A DNA stretch of 22,277 nt from Holophagaceae bacterium (GTDB lineage Bacteria > Acidobacteriota > Holophagae > Holophagales > Holophagaceae): contig PMJK01000014.1 in NCBI GenBank assembly GCA_003158505.1, positions 1 through 22,277 of the forward strand, in the 5' to 3' direction. Both the position numbers and the translations under genes were made by a program. Below, one piece after another: positions 7,502-15,278 of the stretch. The notes below the pieces were generated by a model that had not been told where the DNA came from, did no database searches, and saw only the letters and a list, made by a program, of their open reading frames with translations. Within the stretch, counting starts at the first letter, position 1. Every line of letters starts with the position of its first letter.

Positions 7502-8725
7502 ATGGCGAACCGCGCCCCCACCTTCTCGATCCAGCGCATTATTTTCCTGGCCGTCTCACTGGTACTCTGCGTCCAGGTGGGCTGGTGGATCAATGTGCAG
7601 ATCCGGGAATCGGGACGGCTGCTCCAGGCCCGGTCCGAGGCCCTCAACGCGAGCCTTGCTGAAGCCTGGCAGATGGACAGCCTCCACATCCTCGCCTTCA
7701 TCGCTGCCTCACCAGACCCATCTTCCCGCACCGGGTCCGTGCAGGGCCGTTTTGCCACCCTGCCCAGCCTGGAACAGCGCCGAGTTGCCATCCACCGGAG
7801 ATTCCCGCATGTAGTCCTGGTGCCTTCACCCCTCACGGCCCAGGACCTCGCTCTCCTGGACGGAGCGGCATTTCTTACTCTGCGGCCGGAACCCATGATC
7901 GAACTGAGGAACCAGCGCTGGCATTCCGTATTCCGGGCGGCCAGCGAAGGGGCCTTCATGGTGGTGGCCGTGCTGTCGGGCTTCGTGCTCCTGTACCGCA
8001 AGCTGGCGGAGGAATTGGATCTCAAGCTCCGCCAGCGCAACTTCACCTCTGCCGTGACGCACGAGCTGAAAACACCCATCGCCTCACTGAGGGTCTGGAC
8101 CGAGACCCTCTTCACCCGCACCCTCTCGGATGAGCAGCGGCTGCGGATCCGCGACCTCATGGAAAAGGATCTCGCCCGGCTCAACGAGCTGGTGGGCAAC
8201 CTGCTCGATGTGGCCCGGGCGGAATCCGGCAGCCTCGTGCTGCACATGGCCCCGCTGGACCTGGCGCCCTGGCTTCGGGCTGTCTGCGAAGCCATGGATC
8301 TGAGGCTGGAATCAGGCACCCTGGGATTGCAGCTGGAATTCACCTCCGAGCCGCTCTGGGTCAATGCCGATCCGAAGGCTCTCGGAATCGTGATCGAGAA
8401 CCTCCTGTCCAATGCCTTCAAGTACGCGGCGGAGCCCCGCCAGACCACGGTCACTCTGGACGGGGATGGCGATGATGTGCTGATCGTGGTGAGCGACCTG
8501 GGCCACGGAATCGCACCGAAGGATCTGCCCCGGGTCTTCCACCGGTTCTTCCGCGTGGGCGATGAGATGACCCGCCTGGTCGCCGGCACAGGCCTGGGCC
8601 TCTTCCTCGTGAAGGAGATCGTGACCCGCCACGGAGGGGATGTGAGCGCCACCAGCCGCGGACTTGGCCTCGGCTCCGCCTTCACGGTCCGCCTACCCCG
8701 AATCCCCAGGCCCGAGGATGCCTGA
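7502..8725 (+). CDS. Membrane sensor histidine kinase, first gene of ECF sigma operon
   Basis: From the ATG at 7502 the protein has 407 aa. TM1 is at about 12-30 and an extracytoplasmic sensor region of roughly 115 residues follows, with no recognised fold. TM2 is at about 149-166. HisKA has the H box VTHELKTPIASLRVW (H187). HATPase_c has ENLLSNAFKYA (N box), SDLGHGIAP (G1), FHRFFRVGD (F box) and GTGLGLFLVKEI (G2). An ATG at 7448 in the same frame adds 18 residues. I prefer 7502 because it puts a short basic N-terminus directly before TM1, although GAGGG lies almost against the start codon. The stop overlaps the start of the ECF sigma gene by 8 bp, so the two are translated together. It has no HAMP domain. 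Its partner response regulator is not in the window. Confidence 0.9.
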   Translation: MANRAPTFSIQRIIFLAVSLVLCVQVGWWINVQIRESGRLLQARSEALNASLAEAWQMDSLHILAFIAASPDPSSRTGSVQGRFATLPSLEQRRVAIHRRFPHVVLVPSPLTAQDLALLDGAAFLTLRPEPMIELRNQRWHSVFRAASEGAFMVVAVLSGFVLLYRKLAEELDLKLRQRNFTSAVTHELKTPIASLRVWTETLFTRTLSDEQRLRIRDLMEKDLARLNELVGNLLDVARAESGSLVLHMAPLDLAPWLRAVCEAMDLRLESGTLGLQLEFTSEPLWVNADPKALGIVIENLLSNAFKYAAEPRQTTVTLDGDGDDVLIVVSDLGHGIAPKDLPRVFHRFFRVGDEMTRLVAGTGLGLFLVKEIVTRHGGDVSATSRGLGLGSAFTVRLPRIPRPEDA

Positions 8726-9347
8726 TCTCGACCGGACCCGGGATGTCCGCCCCGAGGCAACCCTCATCCTGGCCGCCACTCAGGGGGATCCGGTCGCATT
8801 CGAAGTCCTGGTGCGCCCCCACCTCGGCATGCTTTTCCGAGTGATCGACCGAATCCTGGGAAACGAGGCCGAGAGCCAGGACGCCCTTCAGGACGCGCTT
8901 CTCACCATCCACCGCGAACTGCCGGGCTTCCAGGGCGCCAGCAAATTCAGCACTTGGGCCTACCGCATCTGCGTGAACCAGGCCCTCATGGCCCGTCGCA
9001 AGCGGGTCCGGCGCAGGGAAGATGCCATTGAAGATCTGATGCCACGTTTCGGTGACGAGGGGCATCACATGAGCGTGGACACGGTTCTCGACTGGAGCGA
9101 GGAGGCGGAGGCGTTGATGAAGGTCGAACGGGAGGAACTGAAGGCCCGGGTCCGGGCAGGCCTGGATCGGCTGTCCGATGATCAGCGTGCCGTCTTCGTC
9201 CTGCGCGACCTCGAAGGGTGGAACACGAACGAGATCGCCCAGCACCTCGGCATCACCCGGGAACTGGTCCGCCAGCGCGTCCATCGGGCCCGCTTGGCTT
9301 TGCGCACGCTGTTGCCTGAGTTCGCCCCCAACCAGGAGGGAAGATGA
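8718..9347 (+). CDS. ECF-family RNA polymerase sigma factor
   Basis: This 209-aa protein has region 2 at about 24-98 (DPVAFEVLVRPHLGMLFRVI, then SKFSTWAYRICVNQALMARR) and region 4 at about 145-200 (LDRLSDDQRAVFVLRDLEGW, then NEIAQHLGITRELVRQRVHR, the helix-turn-helix). The acidic linker between them is typical of group 4 (ECF) sigma factors. The frame is open further 5', but the ATG at 8718 is the natural start because it overlaps the stop of the kinase gene (ATGCCTGA). The stop overlaps the anti-sigma ATG as ATGA. It should direct polymerase to its own regulon once released by the downstream anti-sigma factor. I did not find a recognisable autoregulated ECF promoter in the window. Confidence 0.93.
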   Translation: MPDLDRTRDVRPEATLILAATQGDPVAFEVLVRPHLGMLFRVIDRILGNEAESQDALQDALLTIHRELPGFQGASKFSTWAYRICVNQALMARRKRVRRREDAIEDLMPRFGDEGHHMSVDTVLDWSEEAEALMKVEREELKARVRAGLDRLSDDQRAVFVLRDLEGWNTNEIAQHLGITRELVRQRVHRARLALRTLLPEFAPNQEGR

Positions 9348-10126
9348 CCGTCCTGATTCCCACTTGCGAGCACGTCATCAGCCTGCTGACGGATTATGAA
9401 GACAGGGCCCTGGGGCCCCTGGACTGGCTCGGAGTGAGGCTCCACTTGGCCCTCTGCCCCCCCTGCCAGACCGTCCTCGAGGCCTTTGAACGTACGCCCG
9501 TCCTGCTGCGCCGGGCGCTGGATGAGGCGGGCGCTACTTCAGCGGCCGAAAGTGCTCTGGCCGGTGCCCTGGCCGCCCTCCGCGAAGGGCGTGTTCCGCG
9601 GGGACCCCAGCACCATCCCGAGCCGGAAGCCTGGGCCGCCCTGGATCCCGGCGGCGACCCCCTCAGGGCCGTCCTCCTGCGCCTTCACCTCGGCCACTGT
9701 GAAGCCTGCCGCAACAGCCGGGGCGGACACCAGGCCATTCCGCCCGCCGAAGATCCCCTGGAGGCCCTCCGCTCCCACCTGCCCCCTGAGGCCCAGTGGC
9801 ACTGGATCCGGCATGGGCTGGGAGGGGGGCGAGTCGCGGTGATTCAGCAGGACACAGCGACGGGCGCCAGCCTGAATCTGGCCTGTCTTCCCGGAGGCCG
9901 CAGCACCCCCGTCCACACTCACGAGGGCCTCGAGTGTGCGCTGATCCTCAGCGGCGCCCTCCAGGACGGGCCCGCCCATCTGCACGCCGGGGACTGGATC
10001 GCCCACGACCCAGGCCACCTGCACGGCCCGACCGCCGATCCCGGCGGAGAATGCTGGGCCCTGATCTCGCTCGATCGACCCATCAGGTTCATGGGCTGGC
10101 GGGGAGCCCTCGGCAGGTTCAGCTAA
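9344..10126 (+). CDS. ChrR-like anti-sigma factor with two Zn motifs and a C-terminal cupin
   Basis: This 260-aa protein is encoded 4 bp overlapping the ECF sigma gene, the usual place for an anti-sigma factor. The N-terminus has CEHVISLLTDYEDRAL and then H34-x3-C38-x2-C41, the HxxxCxxC of zinc anti-sigma domains. A second HxxxCxxC sits at H115-C119-C122. The C-terminal domain (about 160-250) is a cupin with a canonical first motif (G185, H191, H193, E197, G204) and a second motif in GDWIAHDPGHLHGP. Rhodobacter ChrR has one Zn anti-sigma domain and a cupin, and releases its sigma on singlet oxygen. A similar sensing role is inference. The repeated Zn motif is not the standard ChrR layout. It is soluble, with no membrane segment. 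Confidence 0.85.
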   Translation: MTVLIPTCEHVISLLTDYEDRALGPLDWLGVRLHLALCPPCQTVLEAFERTPVLLRRALDEAGATSAAESALAGALAALREGRVPRGPQHHPEPEAWAALDPGGDPLRAVLLRLHLGHCEACRNSRGGHQAIPPAEDPLEALRSHLPPEAQWHWIRHGLGGGRVAVIQQDTATGASLNLACLPGGRSTPVHTHEGLECALILSGALQDGPAHLHAGDWIAHDPGHLHGPTADPGGECWALISLDRPIRFMGWRGALGRFS

Positions 10127-10197
10127 CCTGTCCTCGCTGTTCACCCCGGTAGGCGAACACCAGGCCAGGCAGCCAGGAACCACAAGGGCCACGGGCC

Positions 10198-11100
10198 ATG
10201 ATCCAATGGGTCATGACCCGATCCCCTTCCAAGACCCGGGGTGCCGCCCTGGTGGCCTTGGCGGCCCTGCTCTGGAGTAGCAGCGGCCTCTTCATCAAGG
10301 TGCTGCCCCTGGGGGCCCTTCAGATCGCCTTCGCCCGCAGTCTGGTGGCGGCCCTCACCATTGCCACCGTGGTGAAGCTCCGGGGCGGGCGCCCGTTCCC
10401 CCGGCCAGACTTCCTGTCCCTGGCCTGCGCCACGTCCTATATCGGGGTGCTCATCTTCTTCGTGGCCGCCACCAAACTCACCACCGCGGCCAACGCGATT
10501 TTCCTGCAGTTCTCCGCCCCCATCTACCTGGTGTTTCTCGAGCCCTGGGTGACGGGCCGCGCCCTCCACGGCAGGGATCTGGCGGCCGTGGGTCTGTGCC
10601 TGGGCGCCATGGGGCTGTTCTTCGTGGGACGGCTTGGCCCAGGGACGCTCACCGGAAACCTGCTGGGCGTACTCTCCGGCATCAGCCTGGCGCTCTTCTC
10701 GTTGACCCTCAAGCTGCAGCGGCACCGACGACCCGAAGCGGATCCCATCTCAGCCATCATCCTCGGGAACCTGCTGGTGGCAGTCCTTTGCGCCCCCGTG
10801 GCCCTTCGCGGATTCACCCTGACCCTTGCCCAGGGTGGCATCCTCCTCTTCCTTGGCGTCTTCCAGATCGGCATCGCCTACCTGCTGTTCAACGCGGGGA
10901 TGCGCCACCTCACGGCCACGGCCGCCGTGGTGACGGGCACATTGGAAGCCGTGCTCAATCCCGTGTGGGTCTTCCTGGGCATGGGCGAGAGGCCCTCCAC
11001 CTGGGCCCTGCTGGGCGGCTTGATGATCCTCGGCACCATTGCCTGGTACAGCCTCAGCGGGCGGGAACCGCATCCGGAGATACCTCTACCGGGAGCCTGA
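10198..11100 (+). CDS. EamA/DMT-family transporter (10-TM exporter type)
   Basis: This 300-aa hydrophobic protein has two repeated EamA halves. The first runs from about 15 to 145 (AALLWSSSGLFIKVLPLGALQIAFARSLVAA) and the second from about 155 to 285 (GVLSGISLALFSLTLK, then MRHLTATAAVVTGTLEAVLNPVWVFL). Ten transmembrane helices can be drawn, as expected for drug/metabolite exporters such as RhtA/YdcZ-type proteins. The substrate cannot be read from the sequence. The ATG at 10198 has AAGGG upstream. An in-frame ATG at 10213 is possible and would remove five residues. It follows the anti-sigma gene by 71 bp and may be read with it. Its 3' end overlaps the convergent MFS gene by 15 bp. Confidence 0.9.
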   Translation: MIQWVMTRSPSKTRGAALVALAALLWSSSGLFIKVLPLGALQIAFARSLVAALTIATVVKLRGGRPFPRPDFLSLACATSYIGVLIFFVAATKLTTAANAIFLQFSAPIYLVFLEPWVTGRALHGRDLAAVGLCLGAMGLFFVGRLGPGTLTGNLLGVLSGISLALFSLTLKLQRHRRPEADPISAIILGNLLVAVLCAPVALRGFTLTLAQGGILLFLGVFQIGIAYLLFNAGMRHLTATAAVVTGTLEAVLNPVWVFLGMGERPSTWALLGGLMILGTIAWYSLSGREPHPEIPLPGA

Positions 11101-12249
11101 TCGGGACCGCATCTCCAACATCCCAGTCGTCAGAGGCACCAAGAGTGCTACACCGGCCAGCGCCACCACGCCATGCCATCCAGCCAGGTGGTAGGCGTGG
11201 CCACTGACGGTGATGCCCGCGGCACCGCCCAAGTAATAGAAAAGCACGTAGAAGGCATTGGCCCGTCCGCGACCGGCGCTGACCTTGCGATTGAGAGCCC
11301 CTGCCGCCGAGGCGTGCAAGGTGAAGAACCCCGCACAGACCAGGGCCAGGGCCGCAGCCATGGCCCATCCCCTCGGGATGAGGGTCACCGCCAGCCCCAC
11401 CCCGAACACCAGGGCCCCCAGCACCATGGCCGTGCCATTGCCCACGCGGTTACTGAGCTTCCCGGCCAGCGGGCCGATCACCACGCCCACGAGGTAGGAC
11501 AGGTAGAGCAGGGTCACCGCCCGCGTGGACCAGTGGAAGGGCGCGCCATGCAGGTAGAAGGGCATGTAGTTGAACACGGACGAGAACACGAACATGGCAC
11601 CGGCCCCCACGCAGTAGAGGCGGAATAGGTCGTGGCGGAACAGCACATCCCGGAACCGCACCGACTCCCGCGTGGCGTGGCCATGATCGGCCTCCCGGGG
11701 CAGCCCCGCGTAGGCGGCCAAGGTGGCGCCCAGCAGGAGGGACGCCGCCGCGAAGAAGGCCCAGCGCCAGTGCTCGGCGGGCAGGATGAACCCGCCGAGC
11801 AGCCGCCCCGAAAGCCCCCCCACCACGGTGGCCGACACATAGGATCCCATCACCACGTTCAGTCGCTCCACTGGCATCACCCGCGCCAGGTAGGCCACCA
11901 GGCAGGTGGTGAGCGAAGGGATGAAGAGTCCCTGGATGAAGCGCGCCGCCACCAGCAGCGGCAGGGTGGGCGCCAGGGCCGAAGCCAGGCCCGCCGCCGC
12001 GATGACCAGCCCGCCGGTGAGCAGGATGGGCCGGATGGGGAGGCGGTCCGCCAGGGCGCCGAAGGGCAGGTTCGCCAGGGCCATGCCCAGCACCACTGCC
12101 GACACCGTCAGCGAAGCAGCGCCCTCGCCCACCCCGAACTGCTGGCGCAGAATCGGCAGCACCGGCTGGGGAATATAGACCGTCGTGAACACCGCCCCCA
12201 CTAGCGCGAACACCAGCCACTGCAGGCGGGACAGGGGATCATGGGGCAT
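11086..12249 (-). CDS. MFS transporter (YnfM/Bcr-like)
   Basis: This 387-aa protein has about 12 transmembrane helices. The first loop after TM2 carries the MFS signature-like segment GALADRLPIRPILLTGG, and RFIQGLFIPSLTTCLVAYLARV matches the motif region of TM4-TM5 in drug/arabinose-type efflux families. The real start is the ATG at 12249. The frame can be extended one codon to a TTG, but ATG overlaps the stop of rsmI as TGATG, a classic coupled stop/start. Substrate is unknown. The 3' end overlaps the EamA gene tail, so two unrelated exporters meet tail to tail. Confidence 0.9.
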   Translation of the reverse strand: MPHDPLSRLQWLVFALVGAVFTTVYIPQPVLPILRQQFGVGEGAASLTVSAVVLGMALANLPFGALADRLPIRPILLTGGLVIAAAGLASALAPTLPLLVAARFIQGLFIPSLTTCLVAYLARVMPVERLNVVMGSYVSATVVGGLSGRLLGGFILPAEHWRWAFFAAASLLLGATLAAYAGLPREADHGHATRESVRFRDVLFRHDLFRLYCVGAGAMFVFSSVFNYMPFYLHGAPFHWSTRAVTLLYLSYLVGVVIGPLAGKLSNRVGNGTAMVLGALVFGVGLAVTLIPRGWAMAAALALVCAGFFTLHASAAGALNRKVSAGRGRANAFYVLFYYLGGAAGITVSGHAYHLAGWHGVVALAGVALLVPLTTGMLEMRSRSGSR

Positions 12250-13100
12250 CAAACGTCGGTGGCCAGTCGGTACAGCTCCGAGGCGGACACGCCCAGATGC
12301 TTGGCCAGGGGCTTGACGGCCTCACGCAGGGTCATGCCGCCTTCGCGGGCGGCGTTGAGGTAGGTCTTGGCCCAGTCCGGCAGGTCCTTCCCGTCGAAGG
12401 CGGCCGCCACTTCGGTCACCACTCGCTTGGCGGCGGCCCCCGCCAGCACCAGCACCATCTCACCGCGATTCTCGCGGCCCAGCTGTTCCTTCACCTGAGC
12501 GGGCGTGCCGCGGTACCAGGTCTCGTGCAGTTTGGTCAGCTCGCGGCCCAGGGCCACCTCGCGACCCGGCAGCAGTTCTTCAAGATCCGCCAGGGTCTCG
12601 TGGATGCGGTGAGGTGTCTCGAAGACCACCACCGTTTCTTCTTCAGCGCCGAGTTTCTTCAGCATGGTGCGCCGGGGTTCGCTGCGGTTGGGCAGGTAAC
12701 CCCAAAAGCTGAAGGCATGGCTGGGCAGGCCCGAGGCCACCACCGCCAGCAGCACGGCCGAGGCGCCGGGCAGCACGGTGACTTTCGCGCCCGCCGCCCG
12801 CGCAGCCCGCGCGATCTCGAAGCCGGGATCGTTGATGCCAGGCATCCCCGCATCGCTGCAGTAGGCCACGATGCGACCTGAGCCCAGTTCCAGCCCCAGG
12901 CGTTCAAAGGCGGCATCGCCCGCATGATCGTCGAAGCGCAGCAGGGGCTTCTCGATGCCGAGATGCTTCAGCAGGCCGCCGGTACGACGGGTATCTTCGC
13001 AGGCCACCAGATCGGCCACCGCCAGGGCTTCCTTGGCACGGTCCGTGAGATCGCCGAGGTTGCCGATGGGCGTAGGGACGAGGATGAGGTGGCCAGTCAT
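12249..13100 (-). CDS. rsmI: 16S rRNA (cytidine1402-2'-O)-methyltransferase RsmI
   Basis: This 283-aa protein begins with LILVPTPIGNLGDLTDRA and carries ACEDTRRTGGLLKHLGI and CSDAGMPGINDPG, which are hallmarks of the RsmI (YraL) branch of tetrapyrrole-methylase fold enzymes. It 2'-O-methylates C1402 in the decoding centre of 16S rRNA using S-adenosylmethionine. The ATG at 13100 is chosen because the conserved N-terminus starts there. A longer open frame reaches 13178 but runs into the tandem repeat region. The Shine-Dalgarno (GGATGG) is weak. Length is normal for the family. It is followed with a 1-nt overlap by the MFS gene and preceded by a structured repeat array. Confidence 0.95.
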   Translation of the reverse strand: MTGHLILVPTPIGNLGDLTDRAKEALAVADLVACEDTRRTGGLLKHLGIEKPLLRFDDHAGDAAFERLGLELGSGRIVAYCSDAGMPGINDPGFEIARAARAAGAKVTVLPGASAVLLAVVASGLPSHAFSFWGYLPNRSEPRRTMLKKLGAEEETVVVFETPHRIHETLADLEELLPGREVALGRELTKLHETWYRGTPAQVKEQLGRENRGEMVLVLAGAAAKRVVTEVAAAFDGKDLPDWAKTYLNAAREGGMTLREAVKPLAKHLGVSASELYRLATDV

Positions 13101-13135
13101 GATCCATCCAGTCTGGCAGCCCTCGACCAGACGCG

Positions 13136-13332
13136 GCAGAGGCTCCGACTCCGCGAGCCCCAGGGCGAGTGGGAGCATCCTGCTGCGCAGGGTGCGTCAG
13201 GCAGAGGCTCCGACTCCGCGAGCCCTTAGGGCGAGTGGGAGCACCCTGCTGCGCAGGGTGCGTCAGGCAGAGGCTCCGACTCCGCGAGCCCTTAGGGCGA
13301 GTGGGAGCACCCTGCTGCGCAGGGTGCGTCAG
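13136..13332. repeat. Tandem array of three 65/66-bp units, each with two hairpins
   Basis: Units occupy 13136-13200 (65 bp), 13201-13266 and 13267-13332 (66 bp each). Units 2 and 3 are identical. Unit 1 differs by a 1-nt deletion and two substitutions. A partial unit start (GCGGAGAG) follows. In unit 2, hairpin A pairs CTCC (13208-13211), ACTC (13213-13216) and GCCCT (13222-13226) with AGGGC (13228-13232), GAGT (13233-13236) and GGAG (13238-13241). Hairpin B is GCACCCTGC (13241-13249), loop TGC, GCAGGGTGC (13253-13261). There are no spacers and no T tracts. The array lies in the 254-bp gap between the GAF/GGDEF-like gene and rsmI. No gene is seen in that gap. Confidence 0.9.
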
Positions 13333-13354
13333 GCGGAGAGCCGCGTCCTTTCAC

Positions 13355-14515
13355 TCAGGGATTGGGCTCGACCTTGCCGCTGCTGGCAGTGACCGGGATG
13401 TTGCCGCTGGGGATTTGAAGGACCGGGGGTTCCCATCGCTGAGGGGTGGAATGAGCAGGAGCCATGCTGCGCTTCGGGGGGAGAGGTTCATCGGCCACGC
13501 CTTCCGGAAGACGCCAGACCAGGGCCGGCTGGGCCATGGCCTGGCTTTCCGCCAGCGCCGCATCCAGCCGCGGCTGGCAGGACGCCAGGCCTTGCCCCTC
13601 GGGACCGGGAATCCATAGGGTGACCCCCATGGGCGCGCCATCCAACTGCATGCGCAGGCGCAAGAGCAGGATGTGGGCCACGCTGCGAGGCGTGTGTTGG
13701 AAGATGATCAGGAACCGCTCCGGCGCCACGCGCACCACCAGATCGCCCGCCCGCACGCCCTCGGCGGCCTTGAGGATCCGGGCCACGTCCTTCCGGTTCC
13801 GGACCGCCACCCGGCACTCGGCCACCACCAGCCTCTCGGGGCGATGTTCGGAGCCCAGCATGGCCTTTTGCCAGATTTCCAGGTACCGCAAGTTCGGCAA
13901 ATCCGTCTCAGGATCCCGGACGGAACTGTCTTCCATCACCGCCCGGGTGATGGCCAGGGCATCCTCTAGCCGAGTCAGGGACTGCTTGAGGTCCTCGATC
14001 TCGATCACCTGACCGATCAACCCCGCCACGGCTTCCAGCAGGGCGAACTCAGCCCGGGGAAAGGCCCGCGTCCGACCGAAGAACACGAACAACAGAGCCT
14101 TGACACCATCCTTCTGCCTGAGGGCGCAGCCGAGGACGGCCCTGTGAGGAAGTGCCTTGGGCTCGACCAGGTCGGCTGAGTGGGGTCCGGTCTCCATGTC
14201 CCGGACCACGAGGGTGCGCTCGGGATTCGCCAACAGCCACTCGCAGAAGGAGGGAATGGCCACGGGTGGCTCTTCGCCTTCCTTTTCGGGGTGCCACCAC
14301 CGGGTTTCCATGGCGCTCCCGGACACCATCACCAAGGTGGCCAGGGAAGCATCCAGGTGGTCCACCAGCAGCTCCATGCTTTTCGAGAGGAAGAATGGAT
14401 CGCCCGCGCTGCCCGATCGATGCAGGGCCTGGATGGCCTGAGCCAGACGGTCGAGGGAGGCCGTACCGGGCATGAGGCGCCTTGCATATCGTTTCAGCAG
14501 TCGTTGATCCGGCAC
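13355..14515 (-). CDS. GAF domain protein with degenerate GGDEF domain
   Basis: This 386-aa protein starts at GTG (14515), supported by GGAGA 6 nt upstream. An ATG at 14473 is an alternative 14 codons in. Residues about 45-172 look like a GAF sensor domain (VLGCALRQKDGVKALLFVFF, FALLEAVAGLIGQVIE) and about 173-195 a coiled linker. From DPETDLPNLRYL (201-212) the sequence follows the GGDEF fold, whose usual start is D-x-L-T-G-L-P-N-R. At the signature position it reads RVAPERFLIIF (APERF at 264-268 in place of GGDEF). The closing A-D-x-A-L-Y helix is likewise replaced by LDAALAESQAM. It cannot be an active diguanylate cyclase of normal type and could be a regulatory or structural pseudo-cyclase. 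The C-terminal 45 residues are Pro/Ser-rich. Confidence 0.75.
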   Translation of the reverse strand: MPDQRLLKRYARRLMPGTASLDRLAQAIQALHRSGSAGDPFFLSKSMELLVDHLDASLATLVMVSGSAMETRWWHPEKEGEEPPVAIPSFCEWLLANPERTLVVRDMETGPHSADLVEPKALPHRAVLGCALRQKDGVKALLFVFFGRTRAFPRAEFALLEAVAGLIGQVIEIEDLKQSLTRLEDALAITRAVMEDSSVRDPETDLPNLRYLEIWQKAMLGSEHRPERLVVAECRVAVRNRKDVARILKAAEGVRAGDLVVRVAPERFLIIFQHTPRSVAHILLLRLRMQLDGAPMGVTLWIPGPEGQGLASCQPRLDAALAESQAMAQPALVWRLPEGVADEPLPPKRSMAPAHSTPQRWEPPVLQIPSGNIPVTASSGKVEPNP

Positions 14516-14572
14516 ACCTTCTCTCCAAGGTCCAGCTCCTACCTTTCGGCTGCCTCGCGGGTGGATATGAGC

Positions 14573-15268
14573 CTAGGTCACGCGTTCCAGCGAACTTTTG
14601 CTCCTGATCAGCCGGCTGTACACCATCCCCGTGTGGTACCAGTGCAGCAGGAAGGCCTCCAGGGCGGCGCGCCTCCACCAGGCGAAGGAGCCTGGGGCAG
14701 GTGGAGATTCCTGGGCGGGGCTGCAGCGCACGTCCAGATCCAGGCCCTGGGCCGTGGCCCGGGCCCGGGCCAGATGCAGGGGATCCGTCACCATCAGCAC
14801 GGTCAGCCAGCCCGCCGAGCGCATGTCCGCCCGGACATTGAACAGGTTCTCCAGGGTATGCTGGCTGCGATCCTCCAGGATCAGGGCCTCCACGGGAACG
14901 CCCCGAGCCACCAGCCAGTCCCGGCCGGCCTCCGCTTCACTGCGCCGGGCGTTACCGGTAGTCCCGCCGGCCAGGAAGATGTGTGGAGCGAGTCCGCGGC
15001 GCCACAAGGCCTCGGCATGGGCCAGGCGGGCTTCGAAGACCTGCGTGAGCTGGTCCTGCTCCAGCCGCCGCCCGAGCACGAGGATGACGTCCGCGGGAGT
15101 CAGTTCATCGCCGTGGATCCCGCGGAGGACCTGCCGGAAGCGGAACACCCAAGGGAGCCCGGCGAATCCCAGGATCGTCAGGACTGCCAACCCCAATGTG
15201 GCGGCCCCGCCCGGTCCGAGCTTCTGCAGGAAGCTGGCGCGGGGTGGGGCGTGGTAGGGGGATTCCAT
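14573..15268 (-). CDS. DUF218 / YdcF-ElyC-like membrane-anchored protein
   Basis: This 231-aa protein has one N-terminal transmembrane segment (about 21-39, GAATLGLAVLTILGFAGLPW) followed by a DUF218 domain: ADVILVLGRRL, IFLAGGTTGNARRSEAEAGRDWL, EDRSQHTLENLFNVR and VTDPLHLARARATAQ. This family includes ElyC/SanA/YdcF, linked to envelope maintenance, but the reaction is not firmly known. The frame can start at GTG 15274, but ATG 15268 has GGTGGGG just upstream. The start is 10 bp after the stop of the S9 peptidase, so the two genes are probably cotranscribed. Confidence 0.87.
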   Translation of the reverse strand: MESPYHAPPRASFLQKLGPGGAATLGLAVLTILGFAGLPWVFRFRQVLRGIHGDELTPADVILVLGRRLEQDQLTQVFEARLAHAEALWRRGLAPHIFLAGGTTGNARRSEAEAGRDWLVARGVPVEALILEDRSQHTLENLFNVRADMRSAGWLTVLMVTDPLHLARARATAQGLDLDVRCSPAQESPPAPGSFAWWRRAALEAFLLHWYHTGMVYSRLIRSKSSLERVT

Positions 15269-15278
15269 CCCCACCAGA

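Noticed and set aside
7420..8760. 446-aa minus-strand frame across the membrane kinase
   Set aside because: Ser/Arg-rich antisense sequence without motifs, opposite a kinase with all ATPase boxes.
13136..13332. Possible CRISPR array
   Set aside because: Units are directly adjacent, with no unique spacers, and there are no cas genes. This is a tandem repeat.
12955..13392. Plus-strand open frame with repeated peptide through the tandem repeats
   Set aside because: The repeated peptide only reflects the DNA repeat, whose period of 66 keeps the frame. The frame starts antisense to rsmI and has no ribosome site or family.
13355..14515. Active diguanylate cyclase
   Set aside because: The GGDEF signature is replaced by APERF, so catalytic activity of the usual kind is not expected.
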